Below are positions 14,478-18,587 of a DNA stretch of 18,587 nucleotides, in pieces (the stretch's first letter is position 1; each line of letters starts with the position of its first letter). The stretch lies in assembly GCA_038200385.1 (NCBI GenBank), contig JBBPYA010000198.1:1-18587 (forward strand), given 5' to 3'. Origin of the DNA: JBBPYA01 sp038200385. Lineage in GTDB: Bacteria > Actinomycetota > Actinomycetes > Mycobacteriales > Geodermatophilaceae. Below the pieces are notes generated by a model. That model was not told the origin of the DNA and searched no databases. It saw only the letters and a program-made list of their open reading frames with translations. A program made the position numbers and the translations under genes.

Positions 14478-16202
14478 GTGACCGGGTCGCCGTACGCCCT
14501 GCCCGCGATCGTGCTCGTCAGCGTTCTCACCCTCGTCATCGGTGCGTACGGCGTTCGTTTCGCCCGCACCACCAGTGATTTCCTCGTCGCCTCGCGGACG
14601 GTCAGCCCGGGGTGGAACGCCTCGGCGATCAGCGGCGAGTACCTGTCCGCGGCCTCGTTCCTCGGCGTCGCCGGACTCGTCATGAAGTTCGGCGCGGACG
14701 TGCTCTGGTATCCCGTCGGCTTCACTGCGGGGTATCTCGCGATGCTGCTGTACGTCGCTGCGCCGCTGCGCCGGTCCGGAGCATTCACGTTGCCGGACTT
14801 CGCCGAGGCCCGGCTGGGCTCGCGCCGGCTGCGGCTGCTGTGTGCCGGTTTCGTGGTGCTGATCGGCTGGCTCTACCTGGTGCCGCAGTTGCGTGGTGCG
14901 GGCCTGACGCTCGGCACCGTGACCGGTGCGCCGTACTGGCTGGGCGCCGTGGTCGTGGGAGTCGTCGTCACCGCGAACGTCGCAACGGGCGGGATGCGCA
15001 GCATCACCTTCGTCCAGGCGTTCCAGTACTGGTTGAAGCTGACCGCCATCGCGGTCCCCGCGTTCTTCCTGCTGCTGGTCTGGCGCTCCGGCGGGGTCGC
15101 GTCCCTGACCGCAGCCGAGCCACCTGCGTTTGCCGACCGGACGGCCGTCGCCATCCAGATCGACGTCCGCGTGACGGTGTCCGAGGCGTTGACGATGACC
15201 GCAGTCGGGCAGGTGGATGGCCGCGCCGTGGACGGCCCCGTGCGCTGGACGGTGGGGCCGCACGAGGTCGGGGCAGGCAGCGTCCTGACGTTCGCCGCCG
15301 GTACACCGGTGCCGCACGCCGACCAGCTGGACGCGTTGGGCAACGACTCGTGGGCAGCGCCGCTGTCCTCGGGCGGTGGGCATCCGGACTACCCGATGTT
15401 CGCGACGTACTCGTTGATCCTGGCGACATTCCTCGGGACGATGGGGCTCCCGCACGTGCTCGTCCGCTTCTACACCAACCCTGACGGCCGGGGAGCGCGG
15501 CGGACGACGCTCGTCGTGCTCGCCCTGCTGGGCGTCTTCTACCTGTTCCCCACGATCTACGGCGCGCTCGGTCGGCTCTACACCCCGCAGCTGCTGCTCA
15601 CCGGGCAGACCGACGCGGCGGTGCTGCTGCTGCCCGGGGCCGCGATCGGCGGGCTCGGCGGACAGCTGCTCGGGGCGCTGGTGGCCGCCGGGGCGTTCGC
15701 AGCGTTCCTGTCCACGTCCAGCGGTCTGCTCGTCTCGGTGGCCGGCGTGCTGTCCACCGACGTCGTGCGCGCCGGGTCGGTGCAGGCGTTCCGGACGGCG
15801 GCTGCCGTCGCCGGCGTGGTTCCGCTGCTACTGGCGCTGCAGGTTGTCGCGCTGGACGTTTCGGTCGTGGTGGGGCTGGCCTTTGCGGTGGCCGCGTCCA
15901 CGTTCTGCCCGCTGCTCGTGCTTGGGATCTGGTGGCGGGGCCTGACCGACGTCGGGGCCGGCGCCGGCCTGCTCGCCGGCGGCGTGCTGTCCAGCGGCGC
16001 GGTGCTCGTCACCGTGCTCGGGGGTCCCCGCGAGGGCTGGTTCGGTGCCCTGCTGGCCCAGCCGGCCGCCGTCACCGTGCCCCTCGCGTTCGCGGTGATG
16101 ATCCTCGCCTCGCGCGCCACCCGATCCCGGATCCCGACCGACATCGGGCGGATCATGGTGCTGTTGCACGCCCCGGAGAGCCTCGGGCTGCGGCACCGCT
16201 GA
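14478..16202 (+). CDS. Sodium:solute symporter (SSS) family transporter, enlarged form
   Basis: A 574-residue secondary transporter of the SSS family, with about 13 membrane helices. The family core is clear: SDFLVASRTVSPGWNASAISGEYLSAASFLGVAG (33-66), TGGMRSITFVQAFQYWLK, and GTMGLPHVLVRFYTNPDG, which closely matches the second symporter in this window and ActP/MctC-type acetate carriers. Between the helix ending near 203 and the one starting near 308 lies an extracytoplasmic segment of about 100 residues, roughly 65 longer than in the second symporter. A monocarboxylate substrate is inferred from the family and from the LytTR system in the same operon. GTG 14478 lies 10 nt after the small membrane gene. 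Confidence 0.88.
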   Translation: MTGSPYALPAIVLVSVLTLVIGAYGVRFARTTSDFLVASRTVSPGWNASAISGEYLSAASFLGVAGLVMKFGADVLWYPVGFTAGYLAMLLYVAAPLRRSGAFTLPDFAEARLGSRRLRLLCAGFVVLIGWLYLVPQLRGAGLTLGTVTGAPYWLGAVVVGVVVTANVATGGMRSITFVQAFQYWLKLTAIAVPAFFLLLVWRSGGVASLTAAEPPAFADRTAVAIQIDVRVTVSEALTMTAVGQVDGRAVDGPVRWTVGPHEVGAGSVLTFAAGTPVPHADQLDALGNDSWAAPLSSGGGHPDYPMFATYSLILATFLGTMGLPHVLVRFYTNPDGRGARRTTLVVLALLGVFYLFPTIYGALGRLYTPQLLLTGQTDAAVLLLPGAAIGGLGGQLLGALVAAGAFAAFLSTSSGLLVSVAGVLSTDVVRAGSVQAFRTAAAVAGVVPLLLALQVVALDVSVVVGLAFAVAASTFCPLLVLGIWWRGLTDVGAGAGLLAGGVLSSGAVLVTVLGGPREGWFGALLAQPAAVTVPLAFAVMILASRATRSRIPTDIGRIMVLLHAPESLGLRHR

Positions 16203-16246
16203 ACCGCCGCAGCCGACCGCTCGTCGCGCCGGTGGTGGCCGTCAGC

Positions 16247-16273
16247 CGCTCGCCCCGGCCCGTTGGGCGAGCG
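16247..16273 (+). terminator. Hairpin between the first symporter and the DUF485 gene
   Basis: CGCTCGCCC (16247-16255) and GGGCGAGCG (16265-16273) form a perfect 9-bp stem with a 9-nt loop, 44 nt past the first symporter's stop. It probably ends or attenuates the four-gene operon, leaving the next pair to its own promoter. TACGGT at 16312-16317 could be that promoter's -10 box, but no good -35 is visible. Confidence 0.6.
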
Positions 16274-16364
16274 CCGGAGCCGGGGTCCCGCCGCGGGAGG
16301 CGGCCAGCCCCTACGGTGACGCGCACCCGGCGGGGCGGTCCCGCGACGGTGGCAGGAGGTTCCC

Positions 16365-16709
16365 GTGGCCCCACTCACCAGACGTGAGATTTCCCAGCAG
16401 GACTACGAGACGGCCCAGCATTCCACCGAGTTCGTCGAGTTGCGCAAGCGCTTCCGCGCGTTCGCGTTCCCCGCCACCGTGGTGTTCCTGGCCTGGTACC
16501 TGCTCTTTGTGCTGATGTCGGCGTACGCCACCGACTTCATGGCCACCAAGGTCTTCGGCAACATCAACGTGGGCCTCATCTTCGGCCTGCTGCAGTTCGT
16601 CTCGACGTTCACGATCACGGCGCTGTACGTCCGCCACTGCAACAACAACACCGATCCGATCGCTGACGAGCTGCGCGACAGGCTCGAGGGGGGTGAGCTG
16701 GGTGCCTGA
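16365..16709 (+). CDS. DUF485 domain membrane protein
   Basis: A 114-residue DUF485 (YjcH-type) inner-membrane protein, almost always encoded directly before acetate/monocarboxylate SSS symporters. The family pattern is seen in ELRKRFRAFAFPATVVFLAW (25-44), followed by YLLFVLMSAYA. Two membrane helices lie at about 33-54 and 66-89, with LYVRHCNNNTDPIADELR at the C-terminus. Its biochemical function is unproven; a role in the stability or regulation of the symporter is usually assumed. The start is GTG 16365 with a strong GGAGG (16355-16359) at 5 nt spacing. Its end overlaps the symporter gene. Confidence 0.93.
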   Translation: MAPLTRREISQQDYETAQHSTEFVELRKRFRAFAFPATVVFLAWYLLFVLMSAYATDFMATKVFGNINVGLIFGLLQFVSTFTITALYVRHCNNNTDPIADELRDRLEGGELGA

Positions 16710-18300
16710 CACCACGATCGGCGAGCCGGTGCTGAACATCTCGATCTTCGCCGCGTTCGTCATCCTGACGCTGTTCATCACGTTCCGGGCCAGCCGGAAC
16801 AACAAGTCCGCGGCCGACTACTACGCCGCCGGCCGGTCGTTCTCCGGCACCCAGAACGGCACCGCGATCGCCGGGGACTACCTGTCCGCGGCCTCCTTCC
16901 TCGGCATCGCCGGGGCTATCGCGGTCAACGGGTACGACGGGTTCCTGTACTCCATCGGCTTCCTCGTGGCGTGGTTGGTCGCGCTGCTGCTCGTCGCCGA
17001 GCTGCTGCGCAACACCGGCCGCTTCACGATGGCCGACGTGCTGTCGTTCCGGATGCGCCAGGGGCCGGTGCGGATGGCCGCGGCGACCTCCACGCTGGTG
17101 GTCTCGATCTTCTACCTGCTCGCCCAGATGGCCGGCGCGGGTGGGTTGGTGGCGCTGTTGCTCGGGGTGAGCGGCGCGTTCGCCGAGTCCGCCGTCGTGG
17201 TCGTGGTGGGTGCGCTGATGATCGCCTACGTGCTGATCGGGGGGATGCGGGGGACCACCTGGGTGCAGATCGTCAAGGCCACCCTGCTGATCATCGGCAC
17301 CATCATTATGGCCGTCCTCGTCCTGGCGAAGTTCAACTTCAACATCTCCGCGCTGCTGGGTGCCGGTGCCGAGAAGGGCAGCGAGCTGGCCCCGGGTGCG
17401 GCGTACGGACTGAACGGGACGTCCAAGCTGGACTTCATCTCCCTCGCACTCGCGCTCGTCCTGGGCACCGCGGGCCTGCCACACGTGCTGATGCGCTTCT
17501 ACACCGTGCCGACGTCCAAGGACGCCCGGAAGTCCGTGGTGTGGGCGATCTGGGTGATCGGTGGGTTCTACCTGCTCAGCCTGCTGCTCGGGTACGGCGC
17601 CGGCGCCCTCGTGGGACCGGACACGATCCTGGCCGCGCCCGGCGCGGTGAACTCCGCGGCGCCGCTGCTGGCCTTCGAGTTGGGTGGGACGGTCCTGCTC
17701 GGGATCATCTCGGCGGTCGCCTTCGCCACCATCCTGGCCGTGGTGGCCGGGCTGACGATCACCGCGTCGGCCTCCTTCGCACACGACATCTACGCGACGG
17801 TGCTGAAGAAGGGTGCGCGGACCGAGACCAGCGAGCGGGAGGAGGTCCGGGTCGCTCGGATCACCGCGGTGGTGATCGGCGCGATCGCGATCGTCCTGGG
17901 CATCCTGGTGCTCCAGGCCGGTATCAACATCGCGTTCCTGGTGGCCCTGGCCTTCGCCATCGCCGCCTCGGCGAACCTGCCGACCATCCTGTACACGCTG
18001 TTCTGGAAGCGGTTCACCACGCAGGGCGCGGTGCTCAGCATCTACGGCGGGCTGATCATCTCGGTCGGGCTGATCATCTTCTCACCGGTCGTGTCCGGCG
18101 CGGAGACCTCGATCTTCCCCACCGCCGACTTCGCGTGGTTCCCGCTGAAGAATCCGGGCATCGTGTCTATCCCGGCGGCGTTCCTGCTCGGCTATCTCGG
18201 CAGCGTGCTGTCCAAGGAGAAGCCGAACACCGCCAAGTACGCCGAGCTGGAGGTCCGCTCGCTGACCGGCGCCGGTGCCGAGAAGGCCGTCCTGCACTGA
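16702..18300 (+). CDS. Cation/acetate (monocarboxylate) symporter, ActP/MctC-like
   Basis: A sodium:solute symporter of about 532 residues with about 13 membrane helices, close to actinobacterial MctC and E. coli ActP, which import acetate, propionate or pyruvate. Diagnostic stretches are SAADYYAAGRSFSGTQNGTA (36-55) leading to IAGDYLSAASFLGIAG, IGGMRGTTWVQIVKA, GTAGLPHVLMRFYTVPTSKD, and TITASASFAHDIYATVLKKG. The DUF485 gene upstream overlaps it, which strongly supports the acetate-type assignment. GTG 16702 is preferred because GGGGGGTGAG lies at proper spacing; GTG 16693, three codons earlier, has its purine run directly against the codon but cannot be excluded. The gene ends before two hairpins. 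Confidence 0.92.
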   Translation: MPDTTIGEPVLNISIFAAFVILTLFITFRASRNNKSAADYYAAGRSFSGTQNGTAIAGDYLSAASFLGIAGAIAVNGYDGFLYSIGFLVAWLVALLLVAELLRNTGRFTMADVLSFRMRQGPVRMAAATSTLVVSIFYLLAQMAGAGGLVALLLGVSGAFAESAVVVVVGALMIAYVLIGGMRGTTWVQIVKATLLIIGTIIMAVLVLAKFNFNISALLGAGAEKGSELAPGAAYGLNGTSKLDFISLALALVLGTAGLPHVLMRFYTVPTSKDARKSVVWAIWVIGGFYLLSLLLGYGAGALVGPDTILAAPGAVNSAAPLLAFELGGTVLLGIISAVAFATILAVVAGLTITASASFAHDIYATVLKKGARTETSEREEVRVARITAVVIGAIAIVLGILVLQAGINIAFLVALAFAIAASANLPTILYTLFWKRFTTQGAVLSIYGGLIISVGLIIFSPVVSGAETSIFPTADFAWFPLKNPGIVSIPAAFLLGYLGSVLSKEKPNTAKYAELEVRSLTGAGAEKAVLH

Positions 18301-18306
18301 CCGCCC

Positions 18307-18322
18307 CCGCGCTTCGGCGCGG
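18307..18322 (+). terminator. Short hairpin after the symporter gene
   Basis: CCGCGC (18307-18312), the stable TTCG tetraloop and GCGCGG (18317-18322) form a perfect 6-bp hairpin 6 nt after the symporter stop. No T-tract is present. Confidence 0.65.
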
Positions 18323-18338
18323 ATCCGCTGCACCGGCC

Positions 18339-18368
18339 GGGCCGGGGTTGTCCAGTCAGCCCCGGCCC
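18339..18368. terminator. Second hairpin spanning the hypB stop codon
   Basis: GGGCCGGGG (18339-18347) and CCCCGGCCC (18360-18368) make a perfect 9-bp stem with a 12-nt loop. The loop holds the hypB stop codon (complement of 18356-18358). It may serve as a bidirectional terminator for the convergent symporter and hypB genes. Confidence 0.5.
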
Positions 18369-18587
18369 GTCGGCGTGCCGGTCGCCACCCGGTCGCGCAG
18401 CCAGACGTACCACCGGTCGAGTTCGTCGCCCTTGGTCGCGGAGACAGTCAGGACCTGCAGGTCCGGATTGAGCTGCCGGGCGTAGCCGATGCACCGCTCG
18501 ACGTCGAAGTCGACGTAGGGCAGCAGGTCCAGCTTGTTCAATACCAGGACGTCGGCGGCGCGGAACATGTGCGGGTACTTCAGCGGC
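18356..18587 (-). CDS. hypB: Nickel-insertion GTPase HypB, C-terminal part (runs off the right edge)
   Basis: About 77 C-terminal codons of HypB, which delivers nickel during [NiFe]-hydrogenase (and sometimes urease) maturation, using GTP. The visible part begins in frame with PLKYPHMFRAADVLVLNKLD, containing the guanine-specificity motif NKLD and then LLPYVDFDVERC, typical of HypB. It continues with NPDLQVLTVSATKGDELDRW, where SATKG is the G5 loop, and a short tail. The methionine near 18568 is internal, not a start: HypB homologs have PLKYPxMF at this point and the frame continues past it to the window edge. The metal-binding and Walker A regions lie outside. Other hyp or hydrogenase genes are expected further right. 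Confidence 0.9.
   Translation of the reverse strand, partial: PLKYPHMFRAADVLVLNKLDLLPYVDFDVERCIGYARQLNPDLQVLTVSATKGDELDRWYVWLRDRVATGTPTGRG

Noticed and set aside
13245..15455. 736-codon open frame on the minus strand across the response regulator and symporter genes
   Set aside because: Arg/Gly/Pro/His-rich composition without domain motifs; it is the mirror of plus-strand genes that have clear families and coupled starts. Long antisense frames are common at this GC content.

Overview
The window is very GC-rich, uses GTG starts freely, has stop/start overlaps of the GTGA or ATGA type, and carries protein families (PadR-controlled MacB-type exporter, LytTR two-component system, MctC-like symporter with DUF485 partner) typical of high-GC Gram-positive bacteria. 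I read it as chromosomal DNA of an actinobacterium; genus cannot be fixed from the sequence. No tRNA, rRNA, CRISPR array or insertion sequence was seen.

Left part (1-4350): an Erm/KsgA-like rRNA adenine methyltransferase, a convergent YdeI/OmpD-associated family gene, divergent msrA (methionine sulfoxide reductase A), then on the minus strand a two-gene unit of an AbiEii/MenT-like nucleotidyltransferase and an HTH protein (a probable toxin-antitoxin pair) with a perfect 14-bp palindrome just before the first start codon. Next come the remains of a glyoxalase-fold (VOC) gene and ogt (O6-alkylguanine repair). Centre-left (4350-8500, minus strand): PadR regulator, ABC ATPase and large FtsX/MacB-like permease, with a 12-bp palindrome sitting on the apparent -10 box of the operon promoter.

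Centre (8500-11960): an NAD-type malic enzyme with an N-terminal ACT domain, an AlkA-like DNA glycosylase on the minus strand, and a divergent Fpg/Nei DNA glycosylase closed by a clear hairpin. With ogt and msrA this makes a loose neighbourhood of DNA and protein damage repair genes, though they do not form one operon.

Right part (12136-18300, plus strand): a tightly coupled operon of a LytS-type histidine kinase with a GAF-like sensor region, a LytTR response regulator, a small two-helix membrane protein and a sodium:solute symporter. After a hairpin follows a second unit, a DUF485 protein plus an ActP/MctC-like symporter. Relatives of this kinase/regulator type control pyruvate uptake in other bacteria (BtsSR, YpdAB, LytST), so the whole block is best read as a monocarboxylate (acetate/pyruvate) sensing and uptake module; the malic enzyme upstream, which makes pyruvate, would fit this metabolically. 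The window ends in the C-terminal part of hypB (nickel insertion GTPase), convergent with the symporter and separated from it by two hairpins, suggesting a [NiFe]-hydrogenase or urease maturation cluster just beyond the right edge.
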